Positions 16,523-24,739 of a stretch of 64,000 nucleotides of DNA are shown one piece after another. This DNA is from Lentilitoribacter sp039986595 (GTDB lineage: Bacteria; Pseudomonadota; Alphaproteobacteria; Rhizobiales; Rhizobiaceae), in NCBI GenBank assembly GCA_039986595.1, contig JBDWQJ010000011.1, positions 124,001-188,000 on the forward strand, written 5' to 3'. Both the position numbers and the translations under genes were made by a program. The first letter of the stretch is position 1, and each line of letters begins with the position of its first letter. The notes below the pieces were generated by a model. That model saw only the letters and a list, made by a program, of their open reading frames with translations. It was not told where the DNA came from and made no database searches.

Positions 16523-17008
16523 ATGGATTGGTTTGAAATCGAAATATTCGCGCGATGGTTACATGTAATTGGTGCATGTGTTTTGCTTGGCACTGGTGCT
16601 GGCATCGCATTTTTTGCTCTCATGGCCCATCGTACAAAAAACGTTGCAACGATTGCGCACACGATGTCTATTGTTGTCATCGCGGATATGATTTTTACTG
16701 CAACAGCTGCCATATTGCAGCCGATCACCGGTATTTGGCTAGCAGCATTGGTAGGTTGGCCCCTTACCCAAGGATGGATTTTGGTGTCTATCGGGCTTTA
16801 TATTTTCATTGGGATATTTTGGTTGCCGGTTGTCTGGATACAGATCAAAATGCGTGATCTAGCCCATAATGCTTTGCTATCGGGGGACGATCTACCTTTG
16901 TCATACCATCGGCTGTTCAAAATCTGGTTTACTTTCGGAATACCAGCATTCCTGGCCATTTTACTCATATTCTGGTTGATGCTTGCGCAACCTGACATCA
17001 CGTTTTAA
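16523..17008 (+). CDS. DUF2269 integral membrane protein
   Basis: 161 residues with four membrane helices. Conserved points are WLHVIGACVLLGTGAGIAFF, MAHRTKNVATIAHT, ADMIFTATAAILQPITG and WLPVVWIQIKMRDLA, which together fit the DUF2269 family. Histidines in the first helix (HVIG) and in MAHRT could bind haem, but this is inference. It lies directly behind the SDR-DoxX gene and probably works with it at the inner membrane. Confidence 0.8.
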   Translation: MDWFEIEIFARWLHVIGACVLLGTGAGIAFFALMAHRTKNVATIAHTMSIVVIADMIFTATAAILQPITGIWLAALVGWPLTQGWILVSIGLYIFIGIFWLPVVWIQIKMRDLAHNALLSGDDLPLSYHRLFKIWFTFGIPAFLAILLIFWLMLAQPDITF

Positions 17009-17075
17009 CAGTTTGTTTACCAAAGGGGTCCAAAACTATTTAAATTGCGATCTATTTCTTTCATAGTCTCGTAAG

Positions 17076-17106
17076 AAGGTGCATATGGTTAGCACCCTTA
17101 TTTTTT
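17076..17106 (+). terminator. Probable terminator of the SDR-DUF2269 operon
   Basis: AAGGTGC and GCACCCTT can pair, with one bulged base and a nine-base loop, and ATTTTTT follows. It lies about 70 bases after the DUF2269 stop and ahead of the MipA-like gene. Confidence 0.55.
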
Positions 17107-17156
17107 CGTAAAACCTGCGAATTTGCCATGAGCAATTGATCGCAACTGGAGTTTTC

Positions 17157-17963
17157 ATGTCGAGCATTAAAACAATCGCGTTGAGCACAAGCCTGTTGAT
17201 TCCAATTATATTTGCTGGCACGCCCAGCGCACAGGCTGAAGGTCTATCTTTCAGCTTTGGCGGCATGGCGGTGATTGCTCCAAAATATGAAGGTTCGAAA
17301 AGTTATAAAGCTATCGGATTTCCACTTGTGATCCCGCATTCAGCATCGGATGCTGAAACCAGCTCATTTGGTTCGCGCGTTCGCTTTAAAGGCTTAGATG
17401 ACATCCGTTTTAATCTTTTGGGAGCAGATGGCTTTGAGGTCGGCCCTGTGGCCGGTTATCGCGGCGGACGCGAGCAAGCAGATGGCGATTTGCTTGGTGG
17501 CCTTGGCGATGTCGATGGCGGCTTTGTATTGGGCGGCTATGGCGCTTATACAACAAACGGGTTTACCTTTGATGCATCTTACGTTGACCAACTCACTGGC
17601 GATGACACCGGCGGTCAGCTAAAACTTGGTGCATCTACCAAACTTGCGGTCACCGAAGCTGTGGAAGTCACAGCGGGCATTGGTGCCACCTACTCTTCTA
17701 ATGATTACATGGACACATTTTTCGGTGTATCATCCGCGCAGGCAGGCACATCAACCGCTGGCTTAACAGCATATAACCCTGAGGCCGGCTTTAAAGACGT
17801 GAACTTTAGTTTATCGTCTGATATTGCAATTGCGCCAAAATGGACAATGAAACTTGGCGGTAAATATTCGCGCCTTATCGGTGATGCAGCTGATAGCCCG
17901 GTGATTGAAACCAAGAACCAATTTACTGGATCAGTTGGTTTGATCTACAGATTTGGCGGCTAA
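17157..17963 (+). CDS. MipA/OmpV-family outer-membrane protein
   Basis: 268 residues. The ATG at 17157 has ACTGGAG upstream. The signal peptide ends near SAQA. The mature part is a Gly- and aromatic-rich beta-barrel of the MipA/OmpV type: FGGMAVIAPKYEGSKSYKA, GPVAGYRGGREQADGD, GAYTTNGFTFDA, and the C-terminal strand TGSVGLIYRFGG. Family members are scaffold or osmolarity/antibiotic-responsive barrels in the outer membrane. A strong terminator follows 30 bases after the stop. Confidence 0.9.
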   Translation: MSSIKTIALSTSLLIPIIFAGTPSAQAEGLSFSFGGMAVIAPKYEGSKSYKAIGFPLVIPHSASDAETSSFGSRVRFKGLDDIRFNLLGADGFEVGPVAGYRGGREQADGDLLGGLGDVDGGFVLGGYGAYTTNGFTFDASYVDQLTGDDTGGQLKLGASTKLAVTEAVEVTAGIGATYSSNDYMDTFFGVSSAQAGTSTAGLTAYNPEAGFKDVNFSLSSDIAIAPKWTMKLGGKYSRLIGDAADSPVIETKNQFTGSVGLIYRFGG

Positions 17964-17982
17964 GCGACCGACAATAGATTTA

Positions 17983-18618
17983 TCATTTAATATAAGCCTC
18001 AGATAGAAACGTCTGAGGTTTTTTTGTCCAATCAAGCGCTTGTTCGAGACGATCATTTCCCCAAAACAATTCGCCATCATCGGTGATAAAGCTCGGCGCG
18101 CCAAACAATCCCATACTCTGCGCTTCCTCTGTGGCTTGGCGCAACTTGTCTTTTACAGATTGATCTGTTTTTGCCTGGTTTAGCAAGTTTTCACCGTCTT
18201 GTTCTAAATCACTTAGTACACCGATTATCAACTCATCTGTGATCGATGCGCTTTGCGTAAACTGCGCTACAAAAATTGCTTTGATGAATTCAACAGCCCA
18301 AGGCTCGGCTGCTTTATGCGCGGCAATACGAGCTGGGATTAATCCATTTTGCGGAAACGGTTCGGGCTTGGTAAATGCAGGTAAATCATAATAATTGGCC
18401 TGTCGCTCTAGATCACGCCAAACATGCCTGCCCTTAACTTCAAACACATTAAACGGAGAAGTTTCCAACCCTTGTGATTTGAAGATCGGTCCAAGTAAAA
18501 ACGGACGCCAAATAATCTCTACGTTTTCGCGAGTTGCTAACGTTTGGATGCGCATGGCGGCAAGATAGGAATAGGTTGAAGCAAAATCAAACCAGAATGT
18601 TAGCTTAGAATTAGTCAT
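17983..18618 (-). CDS. 2-hydroxychromene-2-carboxylate isomerase-like (DsbA-fold) protein
   Basis: 211 residues. The N-terminal FWFDFASTYSYLAAMRI is the kappa-GST/HCCA isomerase signature with the active Ser replacing the DsbA cysteine. The helical insert carries FVAQFTQSASI, and the C-terminal MGLFGAPSFITDDGELFWGNDRL is the cis-Pro and final thioredoxin part. The known enzyme isomerises ring-cleaved aromatics with glutathione; paralogues have other roles. No aromatic-degradation genes are adjacent, so the substrate is open. Confidence 0.9.
   Translation of the reverse strand: MTNSKLTFWFDFASTYSYLAAMRIQTLATRENVEIIWRPFLLGPIFKSQGLETSPFNVFEVKGRHVWRDLERQANYYDLPAFTKPEPFPQNGLIPARIAAHKAAEPWAVEFIKAIFVAQFTQSASITDELIIGVLSDLEQDGENLLNQAKTDQSVKDKLRQATEEAQSMGLFGAPSFITDDGELFWGNDRLEQALDWTKKPQTFLSEAYIK
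17994..18026 (+). terminator. Rho-independent terminator lying inside the convergent gene
   Basis: CCTCAGA (17997-18003) and TCTGAGG (18012-18018) form a perfect stem with an eight-base loop, followed by seven T residues. It terminates the MipA/OmpV transcript. The same bases code for the last residues of the gene on the opposite strand, which ends at 17983. Confidence 0.85.
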
Positions 18619-18785
18619 TTTGTAACGCTAACACGTTTTAGAACTGGGAGAAAAGAAGCTGGCAAAATTATTGTGAGTTCGTCTTTTGTCTTCACACAGA
18701 GTTGAAGCAAGTTGAATGTGTGGCGTATTTCCATACATTCAGAGAAAAGTTAAGTTCTAACTGGTTCAACTTTTTGGAAAACATA

Positions 18786-19118
18786 TTGCTAAAAACAATC
18801 TACATCCTTTTCGCGGTTATCATATCAAGCTCTGCGCTGGCAGAAACAAGAACAGTGTTGGTAAATCTAGGACAGATCAAAACGCTTATTCAACCGCATG
18901 CGAAAGGTTCAAATTGTTTGACCGGACAGGTGCGCGTTTCGATTATTAAATCGCCAAAACTTGGTTCGATTTCCATCAATGATAAGAAGGTGAAAGGTTG
19001 CAATGGAAAACGCGTGACGTTCCGCTCTCATAACACGGGCAAGGATAGCGCAACGATTAAGGTGAGTTATCCTGATGGCTCATCGCAAACCACAAAATAT
19101 AAGCTGAAGATCAAATAA
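18786..19118 (+). CDS. Small secreted protein of unknown function
   Basis: About 110 residues if started at TTG 18786, just behind TGGAAAA. A TTG at 18702 would add 28 residues before the signal peptide. The signal peptide is KTIYILFAVIISSSALA. The mature part has two cysteines (NCLTGQ, KGCNGK), many lysines, and alternating strands such as VRVSIIKSPKLGSISINDK and TIKVSYPDGSSQTTKY, suggesting a periplasmic beta-sandwich with one disulphide. No family was recognised. Confidence 0.6.
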   Translation: MLKTIYILFAVIISSSALAETRTVLVNLGQIKTLIQPHAKGSNCLTGQVRVSIIKSPKLGSISINDKKVKGCNGKRVTFRSHNTGKDSATIKVSYPDGSSQTTKYKLKIK

Positions 19119-19136
19119 CTAAGCCATATGATCGGT

Positions 19137-19328
19137 CTAACGATCTGCTTTATGGTCAATTTTATCTTCGAGGTTTTTCAAAGCCGACAAAATTTGCTGG
19201 AACTGATCATTGTGGTTTCGCGAACGCTCTTCAAGCACCATTACACGTGCGCGCAGCATAAAATGCGAACCGATTACACCGACAACTAGCACAAGAAAAT
19301 ACATAAAGTCTTTGATAGCGATTTCCAT
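19137..19328 (-). CDS. Small membrane/coiled-coil protein of the lysis cassette
   Basis: 63 residues from the ATG at 19328, which has AGGAAGGGAAG upstream. One membrane segment (FMYFLVLVVGVIGSHFML) is followed by a charged heptad-like helix (VLEERSRNHNDQFQQIL, then ALKNLEDKIDH). This is the layout of small phage membrane proteins near holins or spanins. It is the last gene of the block that contains a holin and an endolysin on the same strand. Confidence 0.6.
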   Translation of the reverse strand: MEIAIKDFMYFLVLVVGVIGSHFMLRARVMVLEERSRNHNDQFQQILSALKNLEDKIDHKADR

Positions 19329-19356
19329 CTTTGCAAATCTTCCCTTCCTGTGCGCG

Positions 19357-19722
19357 CTAGTAACGTTTTTCAAATGGACGTGTCAGAAAATATGCGCCAA
19401 AGACAATCATTTGCAATTGCCAGTAATGCGGTGACAAAGGATCTGTTACCCCTTGCCCCAACACTTTATCCCAGACCACGATTTTGAAATTGTAGATGAC
19501 AAACGGCAGCGCAAATGCAGGTCGTATCCATCGCGTAATGATACTGCGCTGCTCAGCAATTAACACCGATTGCTGGGCTTCAAGTACGGCAATGTGCTTT
19601 TGCGCATCAATGCGCGCCTCATCGTTTTCAGCTGATAATTTAGCTCCATATGCACGCGTAATTTGCCCACCAATTGCCTCAATCGCTCCGCCTGATAGCC
19701 AAGAAAGGATACCACCGATCAT
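19357..19722 (-). CDS. Three-TM holin of gene-transfer-agent type
   Basis: 121 residues: an N-terminal amphipathic and glycine-rich segment (GGILSWLSGGAIEAIGGQI), a long charged helix (LSAENDEARIDAQKHIAVLE), then RWIRPAFALPFVIYNFKIVV and QLQMIVFGAYFLTRPFEK. This matches the holin family associated with gene-transfer-agent release in alphaproteobacteria. The start overlaps the stop of the upstream gene by four bases. The known role is to open the inner membrane to the endolysin. Confidence 0.8.
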   Translation of the reverse strand: MIGGILSWLSGGAIEAIGGQITRAYGAKLSAENDEARIDAQKHIAVLEAQQSVLIAEQRSIITRWIRPAFALPFVIYNFKIVVWDKVLGQGVTDPLSPHYWQLQMIVFGAYFLTRPFEKRY

Positions 19723-19925
19723 GACTTACCCAAAGGCGTTGTCGTGATTGTGCGCAAATACAAATTCACAAGCGCGATCATAATGGCGTATTTCGCTTCA
19801 TACCCTTTGGGTAAAACATCAAGTATTTCGCTCATTTCTAAGATGGGCATAATGGTGAGCAGGATGTTGACGGCAAATGTGCGATAGCCTTTTAGGCAGT
19901 TTGTAATCTTGATGAAATGATTCAT
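19719..19925 (-). CDS. Small membrane protein in lysis cassette
   Basis: 68 residues with two hydrophobic stretches (FAVNILLTIMPILEMSEIL and YAIMIALVNLYLRTITTTP). It lies between the endolysin (five bases upstream) and the holin (overlap of four bases), so it is part of the same transcript. The size and position suggest a second holin-like or antiholin-like protein. The sequence itself gives no firm family. Confidence 0.6.
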   Translation of the reverse strand: MNHFIKITNCLKGYRTFAVNILLTIMPILEMSEILDVLPKGYEAKYAIMIALVNLYLRTITTTPLGKS

Positions 19926-19929
19926 TTAA

Positions 19930-20601
19930 CTAGCCTAACTTGTTGAAAAAACGTTTTATTTTATTAGAAAATGCCACACCCAACCCACCAATGATCGTTG
20001 CAATTATGACCAAATTTTTTGTATTTGGTTTTTGATGAATTGAAGGTTTTTGTTGTGGTGAATTTGATCCCGTTGCTGGGGCATTTTTAGGCAAAACAAC
20101 GCGTTTTCCGCTTGACCAAAGGACTTTACCCTTTGATGTTGCTCGATAAATATTGACTTTGCCGTTGCCTGAATATCTACCATCAAAAAACAGATCACAC
20201 TCCGCTTGCCGTCGCGGAATAATCTCGCGCGGTTTTCGCCATTTCATGAATGAACGCCGCGCGGCTTGCTCATGGCCTTGGTTAAACTGATTTACCCAAG
20301 ATGCACGATGGATCCCGCCGGTATTAAAATCAAAGGACACCGCCGCATCAAATTGTGATTGCGATAATTCCCGTTTGAATGCATTTAAAACGCGTGTCTC
20401 AAACTTTTTAATATCGCGTGCAAAAATCTCCATAATGTTATCAAGCGGCAATTCCCCCTTCACTTTGGACGGATCTGGATGACCAGCATTTTTCGTATGT
20501 CCAATGCCAATTGTCCAAACACCAACGCTGTCTTTATATTTGGACATAACAATGCCTTCGTGGGCGGCAATTTCAGCCAGCCCTCGTTGTGAGGTTTTCA
20601 T
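19930..20601 (-). CDS. Phage-type endolysin (GH24 lysozyme) with C-terminal membrane segment
   Basis: 223 residues. The catalytic set of T4-type lysozyme is complete and correctly spaced: Glu15 in AAHEG, Asp24 in SKYKD and Thr30 in VWTIGIGHT (E-8aa-D-5aa-T). The domain continues through FDAAVSFDFNTGGIHRASW and WRKPREIIPRRQAECDLF. Residues about 170-195 are a Ser/Gln/Pro linker, and a membrane helix (LVIIATIIGGLGVAF) closes the chain. A C-terminal anchor is unusual in free endolysins. It cleaves peptidoglycan between MurNAc and GlcNAc. Confidence 0.9.
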   Translation of the reverse strand: MKTSQRGLAEIAAHEGIVMSKYKDSVGVWTIGIGHTKNAGHPDPSKVKGELPLDNIMEIFARDIKKFETRVLNAFKRELSQSQFDAAVSFDFNTGGIHRASWVNQFNQGHEQAARRSFMKWRKPREIIPRRQAECDLFFDGRYSGNGKVNIYRATSKGKVLWSSGKRVVLPKNAPATGSNSPQQKPSIHQKPNTKNLVIIATIIGGLGVAFSNKIKRFFNKLG

Positions 20602-20710
20602 AATGTCTCTCCGAGATTTATTGATAACTATGCTGGCTCAAAGGCACGAAAGTGCAAATCCAATATTGCGATCGCAATGCTTGAAATTCATTCCAAAATA
20701 ATTTTATGGA

Positions 20711-21187
20711 TTAAGCGTTTTTTTCGCTATTTTTTGGCACATCAACATCTAAAACTGAATAATCATAACCATGATCATAATTGAAAAAGAACTGACCGAA
20801 TGTGCGCACGCAGGCATAAAAGAAATAGGACATTGTGATCGCCAATGTCATTTTGCTATAGCGCAACCAGCCCCGTTTTTGTCGTCTAGCGTCATGCAAC
20901 ATCGCGTATAAAAATAATCGATCATAGTATTGGCGATGCGTTTCAGTGTGGCCCATGCGATAGCCAAAATCATGATGTCGCCATGATGCATCTTGGAAAA
21001 ACCACGAAACCCAATGCGTAATGATATATCTCAGCCATTGCGGGAACCAATCAGGCCCCACGCCGTTGCCAAAAGCTTCTTGCTGTTCGGGCGAAAGATC
21101 TGAAAAACAGGGACGATCGCGCAATTCACAATTTTCAACATCGTGAAGCATCCGCACAAATTCTTTATTTGCTGATTTGTCGCTCAT
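20711..21187 (-). CDS. Phage-associated protein with phospholipase-A2-like HD motif
   Basis: 158 residues. The segment NGVGPDWFPQWLRY and SWRHHDFGYRMGHTETHRQYYDR carry a His-Asp pair followed by a Tyr (HHDFGY), reminiscent of the HDxCY centre of small phospholipases A2, although no cysteines frame it. A hydrophobic stretch (MTLAITMSYFFYACV) lies near the C-terminus. It is directly upstream of the endolysin on the same strand. A membrane-damaging accessory role in lysis is inferred; the family assignment is tentative. Confidence 0.5.
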   Translation of the reverse strand: MSDKSANKEFVRMLHDVENCELRDRPCFSDLSPEQQEAFGNGVGPDWFPQWLRYIITHWVSWFFQDASWRHHDFGYRMGHTETHRQYYDRLFLYAMLHDARRQKRGWLRYSKMTLAITMSYFFYACVRTFGQFFFNYDHGYDYSVLDVDVPKNSEKNA

Positions 21188-21477
21188 ATTTTCCTGTTAG
21201 CCATCCTCAAACAACAGTTAGACTGTCATGTGGCTGCTGTTCAACTAAAATTTTGGTGATCAAGGTTGGTTTACATACTTCATGCATCAACACGCGAACC
21301 GCTATGGTTCCATATATACCCCATTTGACCTGTCTTGGCTACAGAAATAGGATTATTTTCTTACGTTTAGATTTTAACAGAATTTAATGCCTTCACTTTA
21401 TTGAGCCATAGACTTAGATATTCCAACGATTAATATCATATAGAATATACGAACCTCTTAGGCATCGGAGAATTGCT

Positions 21478-22050
21478 TTGATCACAGGACATGTATTTAT
21501 TGCCACAAGCCTTGATGGATATGTTGCGCGACAAACAGACGACCCTGAGCATCGCCTTGATTGGCTTATGAAACAAGATACTGTCGGCGAAGATCATGGA
21601 TATGATGAGTTTATGGAGAATATTGATGGCTTGGTTATGGGGCGTGGTTCGTTTGAAACCTTGCTTGCATTTACTGATTGGCCTTACCAAAAACCTGTTA
21701 TAGTAATGAGCCAAACTCTGGAGCCTGAGGATATACCAACCGAACTTGAAGGCAAGGTTGAACTCACTAGCTTATCGCCTAAAGATGTGATGAATATGCT
21801 TGATAAGCGGGGTTGGCACCGCGCTTATATTGATGGCGGTAAGATCATTCAAAGCTTCCTGCGCGAGGGATTGATTACCGAACTCACGTTAACGCGCATT
21901 CCAATACTCATTGGGAATGGCTTAGCGCTATTTGGTGATTTAGATGATGATATTGATTTAAAACATAACAAAACCCAAGTGTTTGAAAGCGGGCTTGTGA
22001 GCAGTCAATATGTTGTTGGGCAAAAATGGGGTGGATGCGTCCTAGTATAG
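21478..22050 (+). CDS. Dihydrofolate-reductase-like (RibD C-terminal fold) protein
   Basis: 190 residues with the YyaP/RibD-C type fold: VFIATSLDGYVARQTD at the N-terminus, DGLVMGRGSFETLLAF, PVIVMSQTL, the NADPH-loop segment AYIDGGKIIQSFLREGLI and TLTRIPILIGNGLALFG. The start is TTG with CGGAG upstream. The family contains bacterial dihydrofolate-reductase-like oxidoreductases of unknown substrate. It has no linked genes. Confidence 0.88.
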   Translation: MITGHVFIATSLDGYVARQTDDPEHRLDWLMKQDTVGEDHGYDEFMENIDGLVMGRGSFETLLAFTDWPYQKPVIVMSQTLEPEDIPTELEGKVELTSLSPKDVMNMLDKRGWHRAYIDGGKIIQSFLREGLITELTLTRIPILIGNGLALFGDLDDDIDLKHNKTQVFESGLVSSQYVVGQKWGGCVLV

Positions 22051-22214
22051 AAATGCGCGGTGTCTTCATGTGTTTCGTACCCACAAAATACGTTTTGACA
22101 TCCCTAACTTAGCTTTCGCCAATCGTGCCTTCATCAAAACACCACGCTGTTGCTTAGCCCTAAAAGGATAAACGGGCTAAACAAGTATTGATAATCTAGC
22201 TGTCCGGCGCAGAA

Positions 22215-22661
22215 TCAGCTTTTAAAACCACCGTTGCCACCTAAACCAATTGTGCAATTTGCTTTAAGGGGCACCCACATGCTTTTGGCATATTGGCCGT
22301 TAGCGCCTTTGGCAAATAGACGGTATTTGGTGTCGATTGCATGATGAATTGATAGGCTTTGTTCCAACTCAACCATATACTTGTTACCCATCTTAACCGC
22401 GTTTACGACCTTAACTGGGCTTGGGTTTTGCCCCTGACGCGCAAAGAAATAGCTTACTTTGCCGGGCTTGTTAGTTTTAATCCAAGCTTTCATCTTACCC
22501 TGTGCTGGGCACACATTTGCTGCAGGTGACTTGATCGCCAAAGTGACATTTGTCACTTTCATCTTGGCTTCTGTTGGTGCTTTTATGTTGCCAGCTTGCG
22601 CGATATTGAGCCCCATAAGAGCGATTAGAACTGCCGTTGCGACTAAAGTTGTCTTTTTCAT
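22215..22661 (-). CDS. Secreted protein of unknown function
   Basis: 148 residues with a clear signal peptide (TTLVATAVLIALMGLNIAQA). The mature chain is lysine-rich and strand-rich (MKVTNVTLAIKSPAANVCPA, WIKTNKPGKVSYFFARQGQ) and has one cysteine near residue 52 and one near the C-terminus (KANCTIG), probably a disulphide. The tail is GLGGNGGF. A periplasmic Ig-like domain is likely. No family was recognised. Confidence 0.6.
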   Translation of the reverse strand: MKKTTLVATAVLIALMGLNIAQAGNIKAPTEAKMKVTNVTLAIKSPAANVCPAQGKMKAWIKTNKPGKVSYFFARQGQNPSPVKVVNAVKMGNKYMVELEQSLSIHHAIDTKYRLFAKGANGQYAKSMWVPLKANCTIGLGGNGGFKS

Positions 22662-22795
22662 TTTGTTACCCTCCGGTTTATTTCATAATTTGATGAGAGA
22701 AGTTGTAACAAAAAGGCTTTGAACCTTATCTGAAGAGCGCGTTCATGTTGGGTTAAGGAAGATAATACGGCTTGAAGGGTTATAGGAGTAGGTAC

Positions 22796-22827
22796 AAAAA
22801 GACCCGCATCAGGGGTGGATGCGGATC
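22796..22827 (-). terminator. Rho-independent terminator of a small gene
   Basis: On the minus strand GATCCGCATC pairs with GATGCGGGTC (ten pairs, one G-U) around a seven-base loop, followed by TTTTTG. It stands 46 bases behind the stop of the 39-residue frame at 22874-22993 and ends that transcript. Confidence 0.85.
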
Positions 22828-22873
22828 GTTTATCAATTTGATTAAGTTTTCCAACTGGCTAAAGTTGGATGCC

Positions 22874-22993
22874 CTACCCCACAACTTGTATGATTTGTAG
22901 CGCGAGCAATGTGCCGATGAAGCCCGTGATGACGATTTCTCGGATGATGTCTTTTGTGCTCAACTCAAGTGTTACATCTGTCACATTCGTCAT
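22874..22993 (-). CDS. Small single-pass membrane protein (39 aa)
   Basis: The frame starts at ATG after AAGGATGAAG and codes for 39 residues: a polar N-terminal part (TNVTDVTLELSTKDIIREI) and a hydrophobic segment (VITGFIGTLLALQIIQVVG). The ribosome site, membrane helix and the strong terminator just downstream make a complete small transcription unit. No homologue was recognised. It is too short for usual gene-calling cut-offs. Confidence 0.6.
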   Translation of the reverse strand: MTNVTDVTLELSTKDIIREIVITGFIGTLLALQIIQVVG

Positions 22994-23191
22994 AATCTTC
23001 ATCCTTCATTTGGCGGGAGAATTTGTTCCCGTTAGTTTGCGATGGTTATGTTTTATATATGAGCGTTTGAATGCGGCATGAAAGTGATGTTCATGTGTTA
23101 TTCATGTGGCATTTTTTAACACCCAACAAACAAAACCTCGACGCACTTTTCGCGCCGCGGCTTTGGGTATTAATCGCTGATAGAAAGATAA

Positions 23192-23740
23192 TTATCTATT
23201 GTAAACTGCTGTAATTTTTGAGCTTTTTATTGTATTTGCGCCAATCATAAACTCGGTTAAAGCGTTGCTAGCACCCTCTGGCAATTCAATATTCTCAATA
23301 GAAAGTGCATGTGCTGTAAAAATATAACGGTGGACTTCACCAGGAGGTGGACACGCGCCGCCAAACCCCTGTGCACCATAATCATTGGTGATTTCCAGAG
23401 CGCCTTTTGGCATCTCTTCAGTGCCGCTCGCACCCATTTCTAAAGATGTCACATCACTTGGGATATTCACAACATTCCAGTGCCACCAACCTGAACCTGT
23501 TGGCGCATCCGGATCATAAGCAGTAATGGCAAAGCTTTTCGTACCTTCTGGTGCATTTACCCAAGATAGCTGCGGAGATAAATTGCCCCCTTCGCAGCCA
23601 AAGCCTTGAAAGACGAATTCGCTGGACAATTGCGCTCCTTCTGCGATCGATTGGCTTTGAAGTTGGAAATCAGCGGCTGAAGCACCGAAGGCAATGCTTG
23701 CGAATACGGTTGCGCTTGCGAGTAGTTTTGTAAGTCTCAT
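23192..23740 (-). CDS. YbhB/YbcL-family (PEBP) periplasmic protein
   Basis: 182 residues. A signal peptide (LLASATVFASIAFGASA) precedes the phosphatidylethanolamine-binding-protein fold. Diagnostic stretches are GCEGGNLSPQLSW, FAITAYDPDAPTGSGWWHW (the DPDAP anion-pocket motif), and GGACPPPGEVHRYIFTAHAL. Bacterial members are Raf-kinase-inhibitor-like proteins of unclear function, some secreted. A divergent or adjacent partner is not evident. Confidence 0.92.
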   Translation of the reverse strand: MRLTKLLASATVFASIAFGASAADFQLQSQSIAEGAQLSSEFVFQGFGCEGGNLSPQLSWVNAPEGTKSFAITAYDPDAPTGSGWWHWNVVNIPSDVTSLEMGASGTEEMPKGALEITNDYGAQGFGGACPPPGEVHRYIFTAHALSIENIELPEGASNALTEFMIGANTIKSSKITAVYNR

Positions 23741-23834
23741 TTGTTTTTCCTTTGAGTGTTGATTGATAAACCCAACTTAGAAAAATCCACTCACGGCCGC
23801 TTCTGAGAAACACTCAACATATATCGAAATTCGA

Positions 23835-24653
23835 TCATATATCTGTAAATCTGATCATTTTCGGTGCAATATTAAACCTTTTTCGAAAACTATCTGAAAA
23901 GTGTGATGGTGTTTTAAACCCACATTCCAGCGCGATTTGCGATATCTGCATATCGGTTGTCTGCAATAAACTTAAACCATATTCCAATCGCGAATTGTTC
24001 AATATTTTAGAAAAGCTGAGGTCTGATTTTGACAACCACCGGCGAAATGTCGGTTCGCTCATGGCCAATATTTGCGCAATATCATTAGCGCGCCAGGAAT
24101 GGCTAAGATCTTGCTCGATAATACGGCGGATCTTACTCAATGGCTGGTTATCGCTATGTGCAGATAGCGCAACACCTTTATCTTTGAGCCATATTAGCGG
24201 CTCAAGCAATCTGTGGTGGCGGATAATTTGCGGCAGATTATCGTGATTTAACGTGTCTTTGATCAGCTCTAAAATTTCAAAAGGCTGATGTTCATCCGCT
24301 CTTAAAATATAAACATCCTGTTTCTGCCCATGTAGCGATTTATCAGAATACACCTCATCAATCAGCTTGGTGTTAAAGCCAACTCCGTCAGCACGGTAGT
24401 TTTTGTCATAGAGCGGCCTGTTTTCCATTGTCACTGACGCGCCCGCGGGAAAGACCATCAAGTCCCCTGCTTTTCCCAAACACTCATCACCATTGGACAG
24501 CGTGACCTTTTTCTCGCCTTGCCTGATGAAAAACAAAAATGGCATACGGAAATATAAATCGGCAAAAACTGCTGTTGTGGCTTGTGTGATCTCCAATAGA
24601 GACACATCGATTTCCTCGACTAATTCTGACGATTTATTGTCTTTCGCAACCAT
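23835..24653 (-). CDS. AraC-family transcription regulator
   Basis: 272 residues. The N-terminal part is a cupin-like sensor (FLFIRQGEKKVTLSNGDECL, LMVFPAGASVTMENRPLYD). The C-terminal 100 residues have two HTH units: WRANDIAQILAMSEPTFRRWL and ISQIALECGFKTPSHFSDSF followed by RKRFNIAPKMIRF. It lies downstream of the PEBP gene on the same strand order and is divergent from the small membrane gene at 24740. The inducer is unknown. Confidence 0.88.
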   Translation of the reverse strand: MVAKDNKSSELVEEIDVSLLEITQATTAVFADLYFRMPFLFFIRQGEKKVTLSNGDECLGKAGDLMVFPAGASVTMENRPLYDKNYRADGVGFNTKLIDEVYSDKSLHGQKQDVYILRADEHQPFEILELIKDTLNHDNLPQIIRHHRLLEPLIWLKDKGVALSAHSDNQPLSKIRRIIEQDLSHSWRANDIAQILAMSEPTFRRWLSKSDLSFSKILNNSRLEYGLSLLQTTDMQISQIALECGFKTPSHFSDSFRKRFNIAPKMIRFTDI

Positions 24654-24739
24654 GATCGATCATTTCTATATCTCTACGTATTGCAACTATTATGTCTTGG
24701 TTATGAAAATTACAAAGTAAAATTACATCATCTTTTGCT

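Noticed and set aside
19137..21187. Complete prophage
   Set aside because: Only lysis-type genes are present; flanking genes are ordinary chromosomal functions, with no integrase, terminase, portal or capsid gene.
22154..22180. TTAGCCC/GGGCTAA inverted repeat as a terminator of the DHFR-like gene
   Set aside because: No T-run follows on either strand, and it lies over 100 bases from the stop; kept only as a note.
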